A DNA stretch of 36,302 bases from a candidate division KSB1 bacterium (GCA_034506315.1 JAPDPT010000034.1:1-36302), one strand, 5' to 3'. Counted from the first letter of the stretch, positions 1-9,236 are shown. The notes: generated by a model from the letters alone, not told the origin. Translations and numbers: made by a program.

Positions 1-756
1 CAGAGGCAGGTCGTACGACTCGCGTTCGTACTTTACATCCTGTCCGAAGTTGCGGAACGCGAAGGCGAGGATGAGTCCACGGAACCCAGTGTCGTAGGAT
101 GTTCCGAAATCGAGGGCGAAGACCGTACGCTTGGCATCGTGGGCATCCTGCTTCCAACTACCGTCTGGCCTCTGATAGGCGATGCGCGTCTTGACGCCCG
201 TGCCTCCCAGTAGGTCCTCGTGGGCCACTTTAACCTGCCCGCCGATCGCGAAGCGGTCCGAGATCTGCCGGGCGTAGGCGAATCCGAACATGTACTGGCT
301 TGGCTCCAGGGTTCCAATGTCGCCGTACCCGCCCAGTTTTCCGGCGTCGATTTCCGTAGCGGGAATCGGGTCGCCGTAATCGTAGTACATGAAGCTTGCC
401 CCAACGACGCCCAGGGAGCCCAAATTCACAGCAGCGGCTCCCGCCATGATTTTGGTATCGATGAGCCAGTCCATATTGGAGACCATTACCGCGCGGCCGT
501 TTACGTAAGCCAGCCCGGCCGGGTTGTAGAACAGGGTAGCGGGGTCACCGCGCAGGCCGAGAGCGGCATCGGCCATGCCCATCGAGCGGGCACCGGCTCC
601 TAATCGCAGGAAAGGCATAGCGGCCTGTCCCGCGCGCTTCCAGTCAGCCAGATCATCGATCATCTGAATGATCTTCAGCTTCTGCGCCATCACGGGGCCT
701 GCCAGGACGAGGCCCAGGCCCGTCAGCACAGCCGCTATAAGGATCGCCCGTCTCAT
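1..756 (-). CDS. PorV/PorQ-like outer-membrane protein, copy 1 (3' end outside window)
   Basis: This reading frame starts with ATG at 756 and stays open to the window edge, giving 252 codons without a stop, so the C-terminus is missing. A signal peptide covers about residues 1-24 (ends PVMAQ). The body has features of the PorV/PorQ family (UPF0164-like): the early segment FLRLGAGARSMGMADAA, then FYNPAGLA, and alternating beta-strand patterns such as FGFAYARQISDRFAIGGQVK. PorV proteins are outer-membrane barrels; in type IX secretion PorV shuttles cargo to the attachment complex. It is the third gene of cassette 1 and a paralogue of the complete gene at 11836-12861 (compare KVAHEDLLG here with KYAHQDLGD there). 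The start has a GAGGAGAAAGG ribosome site just upstream. Family assignment is firm; the exact role is inferred. Confidence 0.85.
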   Translation of the reverse strand, partial: MRRAILIAAVLTGLGLVLAGPVMAQKLKIIQMIDDLADWKRAGQAAMPFLRLGAGARSMGMADAALGLRGDPATLFYNPAGLAYVNGRAVMVSNMDWLIDTKIMAGAAAVNLGSLGVVGASFMYYDYGDPIPATEIDAGKLGGYGDIGTLEPSQYMFGFAYARQISDRFAIGGQVKVAHEDLLGGTGVKTRIAYQRPDGSWKQDAHDAKRTVFALDFGTSYDTGFRGLILAFAFRNFGQDVKYERESYDLPL

Positions 757-837
757 CGCCTTTCTCCTCAGATTGGCCTACCTTACCACCGCCACAGTTG
801 GCCAACGACGGGGGTAGAGCCATCGTCTTCCCGCCGC

Positions 838-2955
838 TCAGCGGATGATCACGAACTTCCCCTTGCCGACCTGGCCTTTCAACGGGCCCTCTGTCACCTC
901 GATGGTGTAGAAGTACACACCGGAAGCGGTGTACTGGTTGTAGTCGGTGATGGAAGGCCACCACCGCTCCTCCGCCGAGCCGGAAGTGTGCTCCAGGGTC
1001 TTAATGTGATCGCCCACGGAGTTGTAAATGCGGATGATGCACTTGGGCGGCAGGTTGATGAAAGCAATCGTATTCTGCTCGCGCGCTCCGCCATCGAAGT
1101 TGAAGCCCGTGGTGTTGTGCGCTGCGTCCTCCTTGTAGGTGCCGCCGCGCACGTTGAACGGATTGGGCACCACCCGCACCATATCCAACCGGTTCAGCCC
1201 CGCCCGGAATGGGACCACGGCCTGATTGGTGCGATTGAAGTAGTGCGAGCTCTCCAGGCCGGAAGCGTCGACGGCCGTCACGTAGTAGTAGTACGAGAAG
1301 TTCGGGATGAGGCCCGTGTCCTCATAATGAGTCCCTGTACCTTCCCAGATCCGGTCGTAGACGCGGGTATTGTTCACACCGCCCGCTGCTCGGTACACCC
1401 GGTATTTGACAGCCCCTGCCACCGGGGTCCAGTCGATGAAAGCCTTTTCGGGACCGGAGCGCAATGTGATGCTCGGAGGATCTGGCGGGAAAGGCACGTT
1501 GAAGTTGGGAAAGCGGCTCCAAACTTGAGCCGCGCGATCCAGGGTCTCCCACAAGAGCTGCTTGCCGCCCTCGTAAATCTCCTGCTTAGCCGCCGCTGCG
1601 CTATACCCCTGGTTCTTGACCTTCCATCCCAACTCGATGGACCGAGCTTCGGGAATGTGAGCCGCCGCCATAGCGTAGACGATGTGGATGGACTCTCCGA
1701 AGCCGAGGTTGTAGGGCCCGAAGCCCAGCATCGGAGCGTACTTCGCCAACGGAGTCACTTCCTGGTAGGGATTCGCGGAGAAGCCCTCCATGTAAGGCGG
1801 CTTGCCATCTTGGCCGCTGAGGTAATTGTAAGCATCCGGCATCTTGTCGGGAGCCATGATGGGGACGAGGTGATCCTGGTACTTCACGTACCGGAACACC
1901 GCGGGCTGACCCGGATCATCGGTGGGACTTTGCGAGGTCGATACGTGCAGGATCCTATATCCGGTGATCGTGGTCGAGCAGTATTCGCCCGTGGGGATTT
2001 CCGCTGTGCCCTGGGGGCCGCCGCGCGGATCAAACTGGTCGTCGCCCGGGATATCGCCCGCATCGCCATCCCAGAACCACATGGTACGCGTGGTGGGATC
2101 GTAATCAAGCAGGTGGTCATGTTCGCCGTCGTAGATCTGCCCTGCGTACACGACCCAGTCTTCGTCGGGCATCAGCAGTTGCGCAAGGCCAATCCACAGA
2201 TCCTGCAAGGTCTGTCCAGGCTTCTCAATGCCCGGCTTCGCCGCTGCACAGTCCCCGGTGTTCGTGATGGTCACGTCGCACAGGATGAAATTGGCATACT
2301 CGACATTGGTGAAAGCGTACCATTTTGCCTCGAAGGTGAGGCCGAGGGGGTGGGACCACTTGGCATGGAGCACACCGTCCGCCTTCAGGCTTGGATCCAG
2401 CGTGAACGTATTGGCCGGTTCGAAGGCGACGGGAATCTGGCTATTCCCGTCCACGGTGACGTCGGGTTTGCCCACCCTCCGGTAGTAGATCTTCGTACCG
2501 TCCCAATAGGGCTGGTCAATGAGCGAGTTCAAGCTAACGGGCCCATTGTCGGTGAGGAAGATCGGGTAGGTTTCGCCAGCCCGCAGCACTGCCTCGGCCC
2601 CTGCGTTCCACTGTCCCGCCGGGGGTGCGGTCCAGTTCTTGGCCCCAGCCCACCAGGAGACGTACCCACCCATGGGACGGCCGCCAAAGGCATCTACGTG
2701 TGTCTGGAAGTCTTTGTCGACGCCGTGATACCCAATGTCGGCTTGCTGGCCCGGGGGGATCCACTTTTCAAACGGCGTCAGGAAGTAGGCAGTCATCTGC
2801 CCGTCGCCCGCCCCCCAGGTGGCTCCCTGCTTGTCGAGGCACAGGTTCAGATAGTTCACCGTCATCACACGCCAGTCCTGAGCACCGGCCCTCGCCACGA
2901 AGCACAAGAGGGCCGCGATTCCCAGGGCAGCGATCCACGCTCTTCCCTTTCTCAC
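838..2955 (-). CDS. Secreted FN3-domain protein with type IX-like sorting tail, copy 1
   Basis: This is a 705-aa exported protein starting with GTG, supported by GGGAGGT seven bases upstream. The signal peptide is about residues 1-25 (ends ARAGAQ). Residues 26-490 form a large domain I do not recognise. A fibronectin-III-like domain follows at about 490-572 (AFIDWTPVAGAVKYRVYR, then YYYYVTAVDASGLESS). The last 110 residues begin VRVVPNPF and contain IRIYNSVGDHIKTL, SGVYFYTIEV and a final GKFVIIR, the usual layout of a Por-type (type A) C-terminal sorting domain. It sits between its receptor (3059-6295) and its PorV-like protein (1-756), and is paralogous to 12925-15114: both share an xFGPY...G..I.IV.A.....IP segment. 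I infer a cell-surface protein working with the receptor. Substrate unknown. Confidence 0.8.
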   Translation of the reverse strand: MRKGRAWIAALGIAALLCFVARAGAQDWRVMTVNYLNLCLDKQGATWGAGDGQMTAYFLTPFEKWIPPGQQADIGYHGVDKDFQTHVDAFGGRPMGGYVSWWAGAKNWTAPPAGQWNAGAEAVLRAGETYPIFLTDNGPVSLNSLIDQPYWDGTKIYYRRVGKPDVTVDGNSQIPVAFEPANTFTLDPSLKADGVLHAKWSHPLGLTFEAKWYAFTNVEYANFILCDVTITNTGDCAAAKPGIEKPGQTLQDLWIGLAQLLMPDEDWVVYAGQIYDGEHDHLLDYDPTTRTMWFWDGDAGDIPGDDQFDPRGGPQGTAEIPTGEYCSTTITGYRILHVSTSQSPTDDPGQPAVFRYVKYQDHLVPIMAPDKMPDAYNYLSGQDGKPPYMEGFSANPYQEVTPLAKYAPMLGFGPYNLGFGESIHIVYAMAAAHIPEARSIELGWKVKNQGYSAAAAKQEIYEGGKQLLWETLDRAAQVWSRFPNFNVPFPPDPPSITLRSGPEKAFIDWTPVAGAVKYRVYRAAGGVNNTRVYDRIWEGTGTHYEDTGLIPNFSYYYYVTAVDASGLESSHYFNRTNQAVVPFRAGLNRLDMVRVVPNPFNVRGGTYKEDAAHNTTGFNFDGGAREQNTIAFINLPPKCIIRIYNSVGDHIKTLEHTSGSAEERWWPSITDYNQYTASGVYFYTIEVTEGPLKGQVGKGKFVIIR

Positions 2956-3016
2956 GGCCGCACCTCCCTCGTTCGAAAATGCCAGCCTGCTTCCCTCAGG
3001 TCAGTGGCGGGATTCA

Positions 3017-3040
3017 GGGGCCGGCTTCTCAACCGGCCCC
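3017..3040 (-). other. GC-rich intercistronic hairpin, cassette 1
   Basis: In the 103-bp gap between the receptor stop and the FN3 protein start, GGGGCCGG (3017-3024) pairs with CCGGCCCC (3033-3040) around an 8-base loop. The pairing can extend through the adjacent AA/TT with one bulged base. There is no run of U after it, so it is not a standard terminator. It more likely protects the 3' end of the receptor part of the mRNA, or lowers readthrough. A hairpin of the same kind sits at the same place in cassette 2 (15177-15207). Confidence 0.55.
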
Positions 3041-3058
3041 CTCCCCTCTCGGGTCAGA

Positions 3059-6000
3059 TCAGAAGTAGAGTCGCAGGCCGAACCAGTAGTCGCGCGGCAT
3101 CCCATAGAAGATGTAATAGCGCTGCGGCATGTACTTTTCGTCGACCTCGTCTCCCCATTTCTTGCCCTGCTTGAAGATCTGCTGGGCGTAGGCCAGGCGA
3201 GCCACTCTCTCGTTACCCCGGTCCTGGCGGCTCATAAGATCGCTCCACGAATCCACGTTTGTGTAGCGCAGGTTCTTGACGTTGAACAGGTTCCAGATCT
3301 CCATGTACAGGCCCGCATTGATCCCTGCCACCGTGAACCGCTTCTCCACGTGCAGATCGGTCCAGTTGTAGTCCTTGAAACGATGGTTGTAGACCCCGCG
3401 CAGGCTCGCCAGAGCGTCGGGGTTCCAGGTGTAGGGAGCACCCTGCCGCCAGGTATGGTAGACCGAGAAGAACCAGTTCCCGAGCGGCCGGCTGCCGAGG
3501 AACATGGGCCCAAAGCCGAACTCCGGTGGCAGGACAAGGGAGAGGCTGAACTTCGCTGCCCAGCTTCCGGGATACTGTACATTCACGTCGGGATTGGACA
3601 CCGTGCGGAGGTAGCTCATGTAGGTCGGATCCGTGGCAGCCTGCCCGCTTTCCGGATCGTAGAGGTTGCTCCAGCCGTACCGGCTTACCTTCTCGCGATT
3701 GTACTCCACATTGGCGAAGCCCGTGATGTAGCGCCCGTACCGCTTGGCCACCTCGAACTCGATGCCCTTAATGTCGCGGGCGTTGGCATTAATGGCGTAA
3801 TCGTGACTATGGCCGTCGCGCGCCCGCAAGCTGAGGTTATCCAGCTCGTCGGTCACGTCCTTGTAGTAGCTCCGCAACGTGATCACCCAGTCGCGGAAGA
3901 GGTTCTGCTCGTAGCCTGCTTCGAACTGGATGGTGCGCGGCATACGCAGCCAGGGGTTCCCCATCTCCTCCAGAGGCTCGTCGTAACCCAGCTGGACGCG
4001 GTACAAATACTCACGCGACGGCTTCTGGTAGAAGTGGCCATAGTTGAAATAGATCTTGCTTTGCGGCCCGATCGGATGCGAGACACCCAACCGGGGACTC
4101 ACCCGCACCTGGAGCGGAGGATGCGTATCGGGTTTGAGCCCATAATAGTTCTTTCCGGCCTTGTCGGCCACCGGACCGTAGTTGAGATATTGGAGGTTCC
4201 AGTAGCTCGCGCCGCCCGGGTAGAAGATGTCGTTGCGATCGTACCAATTGTGGAATGGCTGGAAGGCATCCACGCGCAAACCGATGTTGAGGATCATGCC
4301 GCCGTACTCCATTCGGTCCCGTACGTAGGCGGCGCCATACCACTGGAACACGTGCACATCGTGGAAATTGGCCTGATCCCCGGGCGCTCCAGGCTCGTCG
4401 CCGGTGTTTGGTCTGAGATCGGGACCGTATTTGCGGAAAGCCTCATTCACCAGGTACAGGTAGTTCTCTGTGTAGCCGTTCTGTTCGAAGATGTCGTCGT
4501 ACTGCCATTGGAAGCCCAGCTTGATCTGGTGGTTGTTCGTGATCTGGCTGGTCAAGTCTCCGGAGAGGAATACCGTTTTGTCGGTGCCGAGGTAGAGACC
4601 GCGACCATCGCCTTCGCCCCGCAGCCGGTAGAGATTGAGAATATCCCGGTCATCTCCCTTCTGGTACGCCCAGCCCTTGGGTGCCTCATCCAAGGTGACC
4701 GGGCCAATGGAGATCACCGCACCCAGATTGCGCTCGCGCAGGTTCGGGATCTTGAATTTGCGCGCCCGCGTGTACTGAGCCCGCACCTCGTAGAAGGTCT
4801 TGGGGCTCAGGGTATGCGTCCAGGTGGCTCCGAGGAAGTTGTAGTAGCGGCCCATCGGGACGATGCGCGAGTCGTGGGCGTACACAAACTCATTGCTGTT
4901 GTAGGCGCTGAAGATCCGCGCCACGCTACCCGACTGGGCGGTCCGATAGGGCTCATAATCGCCCCAGTGAACATCCCGGACGTCGGAGTACATGTCCTGC
5001 ACCATCAGGCGCTTGTCCGCGCCAAACTGATGGATCAACTTCAAGGACGTGGTGCTGACTTCCATGTAGGGCATGGCCACGAAGAAGGGATACATCGTGT
5101 ATTCGCGGCGGTGCGTGGCCACGAAGCTCATTCGGTCGTAGAAAGGTACCGGTCCGCCGATGGTGAGGTCAAAATTCCAGTCGGGATTGTAGCCGTAGTA
5201 GTTCAGCGGTCCACGGTGGATGGTCCAGCTATCGTAAAGGGCATCTACCGTGCCGAACTTCGCATCGTTGTACAGGACGTTGCCCTTGCCATCCTCCGAG
5301 CGATGCTGCCAGCGCCAGACCTGGAAGGCCTCCCAGGCCGAAAGCTTCTGGTTGTGGAACTTGTTCTTCGCGGCCCAAGCTTCCCAGCCGTCGAAGTCCG
5401 GCTTGCCGTTGCCGTCACGGTCGGCCGACGGCTTCCCGTCGTTCCAGGCGTAGCGCCCGTACTCCCACCAGTTCTTATCGCTGTAGATGTAGGGGCCGAA
5501 GTGTTTAAGTCCGGGGTGGTCGGGGTCGTCCCCGCCGATCAGCGGGCTGATTTGTCCTTCGAAGTTAACGAAGAATTTCCGGCCGGGCGTGCGGCTGACA
5601 ACATTGACCACGCCGCCTCGGGCATCACCATACTCGGCGTCGAACGAGCCTGTCAGGAGCTGGATTTCCTGGACGTTGGTCTTGGGCAGATAGTCGAAGG
5701 GGCGCGTGTCTTGCTCGTCCTTGAGGTTCATGCCGTCGAGCACATAGGCGATCTCGCGCTCATCGCTGCGTCGGATGACCAAACCCTCCGCGTCAGCCGA
5801 CACGCCCACCTGTGTGGTCAGCACCTGCTGCAGGTTGTAGGCGGTCGGCAGCTTCTGGACGATGTCGGCCGAGATGTTGGTCTGGGTGTAGGAGACATCC
5901 CTTCGCACAAGCTCCCGCTCGGCCGTCACCACCAGCGCCCGCTCCACCTCGATCACTGTGGCCTTCAACTGGAAATTGAGGGAGGTGGTGCGGTCCACAA

Positions 6001-6295
6001 ACACCGGCACTTCGGTCTGCTCCACCGGTGTGTACCCAATCATTTGAGCGCGGACGGTGTACGTGCCGGGCGGCACTCCGATGATGAAGTAGAAGCCGTT
6101 CTCGTCGGTGGCCGCTCCCATCTGAGTGCCGACGATCACCACGTTCGCTCCCGGGAGCGGCTCACCGGTGTCCGCGTCCCTTACGGTGCCGGAGATCTTT
6201 CCCGTGGTTCCAGCCAGGAGCAGGGAACTCAGGCCCGCACAGGTCACCGCCACCGCAAGGGTCGAAAGCACCCTCAGCAGACGTTTGGCCGCCAT
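3059..6295 (-). CDS. TonB-dependent outer-membrane receptor, copy 1
   Basis: This is a 1078-aa receptor. I chose ATG at 6295, which has GGAGGG upstream; a GTG five codons earlier is possible. The signal peptide is about 1-28. A carboxypeptidase-D-regulatory-like beta-sandwich follows at about 30-115 (GKISGTVRDADTGEPLPGAN, then YFIIGVPPGTYTVRAQMIGY). The plug is at about 125-240 (YVLDGMNLKD; GSFDAEYGDARGGVVNVVSR). The rest is barrel, rich in aromatic residues and ending in F after YWFGLRLY, the usual last strand. An EF-hand-like acidic loop (DRDGNGKPDFDGWE, about 292-305) lies early in the barrel. Receptors of this class import substrates using TonB-ExbBD energy. The LacI-family gene lies 132 bp upstream, so carbohydrate control is plausible. 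First gene of cassette 1; paralogue of 15251-18586. Confidence 0.9.
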   Translation of the reverse strand: MAAKRLLRVLSTLAVAVTCAGLSSLLLAGTTGKISGTVRDADTGEPLPGANVVIVGTQMGAATDENGFYFIIGVPPGTYTVRAQMIGYTPVEQTEVPVFVDRTTSLNFQLKATVIEVERALVVTAERELVRRDVSYTQTNISADIVQKLPTAYNLQQVLTTQVGVSADAEGLVIRRSDEREIAYVLDGMNLKDEQDTRPFDYLPKTNVQEIQLLTGSFDAEYGDARGGVVNVVSRTPGRKFFVNFEGQISPLIGGDDPDHPGLKHFGPYIYSDKNWWEYGRYAWNDGKPSADRDGNGKPDFDGWEAWAAKNKFHNQKLSAWEAFQVWRWQHRSEDGKGNVLYNDAKFGTVDALYDSWTIHRGPLNYYGYNPDWNFDLTIGGPVPFYDRMSFVATHRREYTMYPFFVAMPYMEVSTTSLKLIHQFGADKRLMVQDMYSDVRDVHWGDYEPYRTAQSGSVARIFSAYNSNEFVYAHDSRIVPMGRYYNFLGATWTHTLSPKTFYEVRAQYTRARKFKIPNLRERNLGAVISIGPVTLDEAPKGWAYQKGDDRDILNLYRLRGEGDGRGLYLGTDKTVFLSGDLTSQITNNHQIKLGFQWQYDDIFEQNGYTENYLYLVNEAFRKYGPDLRPNTGDEPGAPGDQANFHDVHVFQWYGAAYVRDRMEYGGMILNIGLRVDAFQPFHNWYDRNDIFYPGGASYWNLQYLNYGPVADKAGKNYYGLKPDTHPPLQVRVSPRLGVSHPIGPQSKIYFNYGHFYQKPSREYLYRVQLGYDEPLEEMGNPWLRMPRTIQFEAGYEQNLFRDWVITLRSYYKDVTDELDNLSLRARDGHSHDYAINANARDIKGIEFEVAKRYGRYITGFANVEYNREKVSRYGWSNLYDPESGQAATDPTYMSYLRTVSNPDVNVQYPGSWAAKFSLSLVLPPEFGFGPMFLGSRPLGNWFFSVYHTWRQGAPYTWNPDALASLRGVYNHRFKDYNWTDLHVEKRFTVAGINAGLYMEIWNLFNVKNLRYTNVDSWSDLMSRQDRGNERVARLAYAQQIFKQGKKWGDEVDEKYMPQRYYIFYGMPRDYWFGLRLYF

Positions 6296-6427
6296 CCTCG
6301 TTCCCTCCACCTTTGGTCACCGCAGCCGTCTTGCTCGAAAGCGCACAACTCCCCCTCCCTTTGCGCTCGCCAAGACGCCAGGGCACCACCTCCTTGCGCG
6401 TTGTGTGGCCTCAGCACAGACGGCTTC

Positions 6428-7456
6428 CTATTGACCGACTATCGCTGCTCCACACGACCTTCGGATGACCAGCTCCGTGGGGATTTTTACCGCGCGGGGT
6501 TGGGCGCTGGGGTTCTCCATGGCCTCGAAGAGCAACTCCACAGCCAGGCGACCCATTTCTTCCTTGTCGACGCGGACCGTTGTGAGGGGGGGATCCAGCA
6601 GCGCCGCTGTCTGGATGTCGTCGAAACCGACCACCGCCACATCGCCGGGGACCGATAGGCCCAGGTCCCGCGCAGCTTCGATGCCGCCCAAAGCCAGCAA
6701 ATCTCCTGAATAGAAGATCGCCGTCGGACGATCGGGCTTCTCCAGCAGCTCTCGACTCGCGGAGCGGCCTTCCTCCTGCGAGTATGCCACCTCCACGCAC
6801 CACTCCGGACGGACCGGCAGTCCGGCCATCTTCAGAGCCACTGCGTAGCCGCGGAAGCGCTCCTGGACGTGGTAGAAGGTCCGGCGTGTCCCCACAAAGG
6901 CGATGCGCTCATGCCCGAGGGACACAAGATGCTGCACGGCAGCCATGGCTCCGCCGAAATCGTCGGCGCACACGCTGGGTACCGGAGGATAATCCACACG
7001 ATTGGCCAGGAGGACACAGGGGATGTGTTTTGCTTGGAGGGATTCGATCAGGGTCTGCCGGATCTCCGGACCGCCGAGCAACAGTCCGTCAACTTTCCGT
7101 TGCCGGACCACCATGGGTAGGTCTCCTTCGTCCAGCTGCTGCATCACGAGGATCAGGCTGTAGCCTCTCCTCGCAAGCTCCAGCTCTGCCCCCTTCGCCA
7201 CGTAGTTGAAGAAGTCGTCGAAACGTGGCGGATGACCTACCACCAGGCCTACATTGGTCGTAACGTCGTTGACGAGCGCGCGAGCCGTGGAATTGGGAAA
7301 GTAATCCAGCTCCTCAATGGCCCGCAGTACCCGCTCGCGCGTTTCGGCCCTGACCGACGCATGCCCCCGGATCACTCGAGAAACCGTCATCTTCGAAACG
7401 CCGGCCCGCCGGGCGACATCCTCAATCGTCGCAAAGCGCGGACGCTCCCGGCTCAT
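6428..7456 (-). CDS. LacI-family transcriptional regulator
   Basis: This is a 342-aa DNA-binding repressor or activator. The start is ATG at 7456, with AGGAG nine bases upstream and a full family-type N-terminus; the frame stays open further upstream only by chance. The helix-turn-helix is at residues 10-29 (TIEDVARRAGVSKMTVSRVI), the hinge helix follows YFPNSTARAL (52-61), and the periplasmic-binding-protein-like effector domain fills the rest (SVCADDFGGAMAAVQHL; VPGDVAVVGFDDI). Family members bind sugars or related ligands. It lies between the GH51 arabinofuranosidase and receptor 1, so arabinose-containing sugars are a reasonable but unproven signal. A strong promoter lies upstream at 7539-7567 and carries a dyad over its -10 region, suggesting autoregulation. 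Confidence 0.93.
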   Translation of the reverse strand: MSRERPRFATIEDVARRAGVSKMTVSRVIRGHASVRAETRERVLRAIEELDYFPNSTARALVNDVTTNVGLVVGHPPRFDDFFNYVAKGAELELARRGYSLILVMQQLDEGDLPMVVRQRKVDGLLLGGPEIRQTLIESLQAKHIPCVLLANRVDYPPVPSVCADDFGGAMAAVQHLVSLGHERIAFVGTRRTFYHVQERFRGYAVALKMAGLPVRPEWCVEVAYSQEEGRSASRELLEKPDRPTAIFYSGDLLALGGIEAARDLGLSVPGDVAVVGFDDIQTAALLDPPLTTVRVDKEEMGRLAVELLFEAMENPSAQPRAVKIPTELVIRRSCGAAIVGQ

Positions 7457-7533
7457 CCCGGCACTCCTCTCCCTCCTGCCTCCCACGTACCTCTTGCGCG
7501 GGCAAACGACGCATTCGCTCTCCGATCTGAACC

Positions 7534-7552
7534 GCGCCAATATAGATGGCGC
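7534..7552. promoter_or_regulatory. Candidate operator over the lacI-family promoter
   Basis: A perfect inverted repeat, GCGCCA - 7 bases - TGGCGC, has its spacer and inner arm bases over the -10 element of the promoter at 7539-7567. A protein bound here would block RNA polymerase. The obvious candidate is the LacI-family protein itself. The half-site does not look like the usual LacI-family core, so the binder is uncertain. A second, imperfect dyad (ATCGTCG - 5 - CGGCGAT) is at 7580-7598, upstream of the -35. Confidence 0.4.
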
Positions 7553-7567
7553 CTGCCTCGTTGTCAA
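7539..7567 (-). promoter_or_regulatory. Sigma-70-type promoter of the LacI-family gene
   Basis: Reading the minus strand, a perfect -35 TTGACA (7567-7562) is followed by a 17-base spacer and TATATT (7544-7539). Transcription would start near 7532, leaving about 75 bases before the ATG at 7456. This is one of the best housekeeping-type promoters in the window. Confidence 0.7.
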
Positions 7568-7679
7568 GAGGAAAATGCAATCGTCGTTTCGCGGCGATCG
7601 TCTCCTTGTACGTGGCGGCCTGGGACTCGTCCGACGTTCCTCTTCGCAGCTCCCGCGCCACCCCCGGTATCGGCCTTGC

Positions 7680-9236
7680 CTACTCAAGCTCGAGCGCTAC
7701 GACGCTCTTGGGCGGCAACTCCACCGAAAGGTCCCGTCCCTCAAATTGCGCGCCTACGAAGTCGGACGGCTTCACGGCCTCCGGATTTTCGAAGGTGTTG
7801 TGAGCGTTCATGGCCTGGGCCGTAAGGATCCGTCCAGCCACGCGCTTGAACTCCCGACCGCGGAATTCCACCCGTAGCGTTCGCCCCTTGTGAGGATCGA
7901 TGTTCACCAGCGTCAGGTGTACCTTGCCCGCCGCATCTTCGGAGGCGGCGGCACTGATCGCGGGAAGCTGCGATTCCCCGTAGCGGTAGACCCCCCCTTC
8001 CACGTTGATCGGCAATCGCTTGGCATCCTGGTGGACCGAGTACAGGTCGAACACGTGGTAGGTGGGGGTGAGCACCAGCTTGCCCCCTTCGGTCAGGACC
8101 ACAGCCTGCAGCACGTTGACGGTCTGGGCGAGGTTGGCCATCCGCACTCGCTCGGCGTGCTTGATAAAGAGATTCAAGTGCAGGCCCGCCACAAGGGCAT
8201 CGCGAAGCGTGTTCTGCTGATAAAGAAACGCAGGGTTGGTCCCGGGCTCGACCTCGTGCCAGGTGCCCCACTCTCCGACCATTAGGGCCACCCTTCTGCG
8301 CGGGTCGTAGTGATCCATGATGGTGGAGTGCCGGGTGAGAAGCTCATCCATTCGAAGCGCCCGCTCCATCAGCTCGAACCACTCTGCCTCGGTGAATTGC
8401 GTAGCGCTTCCCTTCTTCTCCCACGTCCCGTTCAGAGTGTAGTGATGGAAGTCCAGTGCTGCGATGTGGCGGCCCGCCTCACGCATCACGACTTCCGTCC
8501 ACCGATAGTCCTCACTCCCCGGACCGACGGCGATCACAAACGGTTTGACCTCCGCCATGGGCCGCAGGAACGTGGCGTAGCGACGCAGGAGGTCACAGTA
8601 GTACTCCGGCGTCATGTTGCCGCCGCATCCCCACGACTCGTTGCCTACCCCCCAAAAGCGAACTCGGAAGGGCTCAGGATGCCCGTTCTTCTTGCGCAAC
8701 TCGGCGAGGGTGCTGCCACCGGGGTGGTTTACGTACTCCCACCAATCGGCCATCTCCGCAACGGTGCCGCTGCCAAGGTTCCCCACAATCATGGGCTCTG
8801 CCCCCAGCCGCCGCACCAGCTCCATGTATTCGTGGGTGCCGAAGCTGTTGTCTTCCGTCACACCACCCCAGACTGCGTTGACCATCCGCGGACGCTGCGC
8901 GCGTGGCCCAATCCCATCCCGCCAGTGGTAGTAGTCGGCAAAGCACCCTCCCGGCCATCGCAAATTGGGGACTCGAATCCTCCGGAGCGCCTCGATGACC
9001 GGCTCGTTGAAACCCCAATTTCCGGACTTATCCTGGACCCAGAACCCACCGTAGATGCAGCGACCCAGGTGCTCAGCAAAATGGCCGAAAATGTGCCTGC
9101 TGATGGTGACATCGGCCTGGTCGGCCTGGACGACGATGCGCAGAACCTGTGGCTCCGGAGCGCTCTGACCGAACAGGCTTTCCGTGGCGGCCATGCCCAC
9201 GAGAAGACTCAGGACCACAGCCATGCGTCCACGCAT
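7680..9236 (-). CDS. Secreted alpha-L-arabinofuranosidase, GH51 family
   Basis: This is a 518-aa glycoside hydrolase that should release terminal alpha-L-arabinofuranosyl residues from arabinan, arabinoxylan or arabinogalactan. I start it at ATG 9236, seven bases after GGGAGGA; longer starts lack this. Residues 1-25 form a signal peptide (ends FGQSA), unusual for a family with many cytoplasmic members. The family opening ISRHIFGHFAEHLGRCIYGG is at 45-64, LRWPGGCFADYYHW at 92-105, the acid/base glutamate is E200 in GVGNESWG, and the nucleophile should be E322 in LMVGEWGTW. The C-terminal beta-sandwich runs from about 385 and ends in PPKSVVALELE. Its neighbours are a DUF1080 protein upstream and the LacI regulator downstream. 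Function is confident; the natural polymer is not known. Confidence 0.93.
   Translation of the reverse strand: MRGRMAVVLSLLVGMAATESLFGQSAPEPQVLRIVVQADQADVTISRHIFGHFAEHLGRCIYGGFWVQDKSGNWGFNEPVIEALRRIRVPNLRWPGGCFADYYHWRDGIGPRAQRPRMVNAVWGGVTEDNSFGTHEYMELVRRLGAEPMIVGNLGSGTVAEMADWWEYVNHPGGSTLAELRKKNGHPEPFRVRFWGVGNESWGCGGNMTPEYYCDLLRRYATFLRPMAEVKPFVIAVGPGSEDYRWTEVVMREAGRHIAALDFHHYTLNGTWEKKGSATQFTEAEWFELMERALRMDELLTRHSTIMDHYDPRRRVALMVGEWGTWHEVEPGTNPAFLYQQNTLRDALVAGLHLNLFIKHAERVRMANLAQTVNVLQAVVLTEGGKLVLTPTYHVFDLYSVHQDAKRLPINVEGGVYRYGESQLPAISAAASEDAAGKVHLTLVNIDPHKGRTLRVEFRGREFKRVAGRILTAQAMNAHNTFENPEAVKPSDFVGAQFEGRDLSVELPPKSVVALELE

Noticed and set aside
988-3174. 728-codon plus-strand open frame
   Set aside because: Antisense to the FN3 protein at 838-2955; no motifs, no ribosome site.
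3350-6658. 1102-codon open frame on the plus strand opposite receptor 1
   Set aside because: It is antisense to a receptor with clear family motifs, has no signal peptide or domain, and is the codon-bias shadow expected in GC-rich DNA.
7457-7687. N-terminal extension of the LacI-family protein
   Set aside because: It would lie upstream of the ribosome site and across the promoter; family members start just before the helix-turn-helix.
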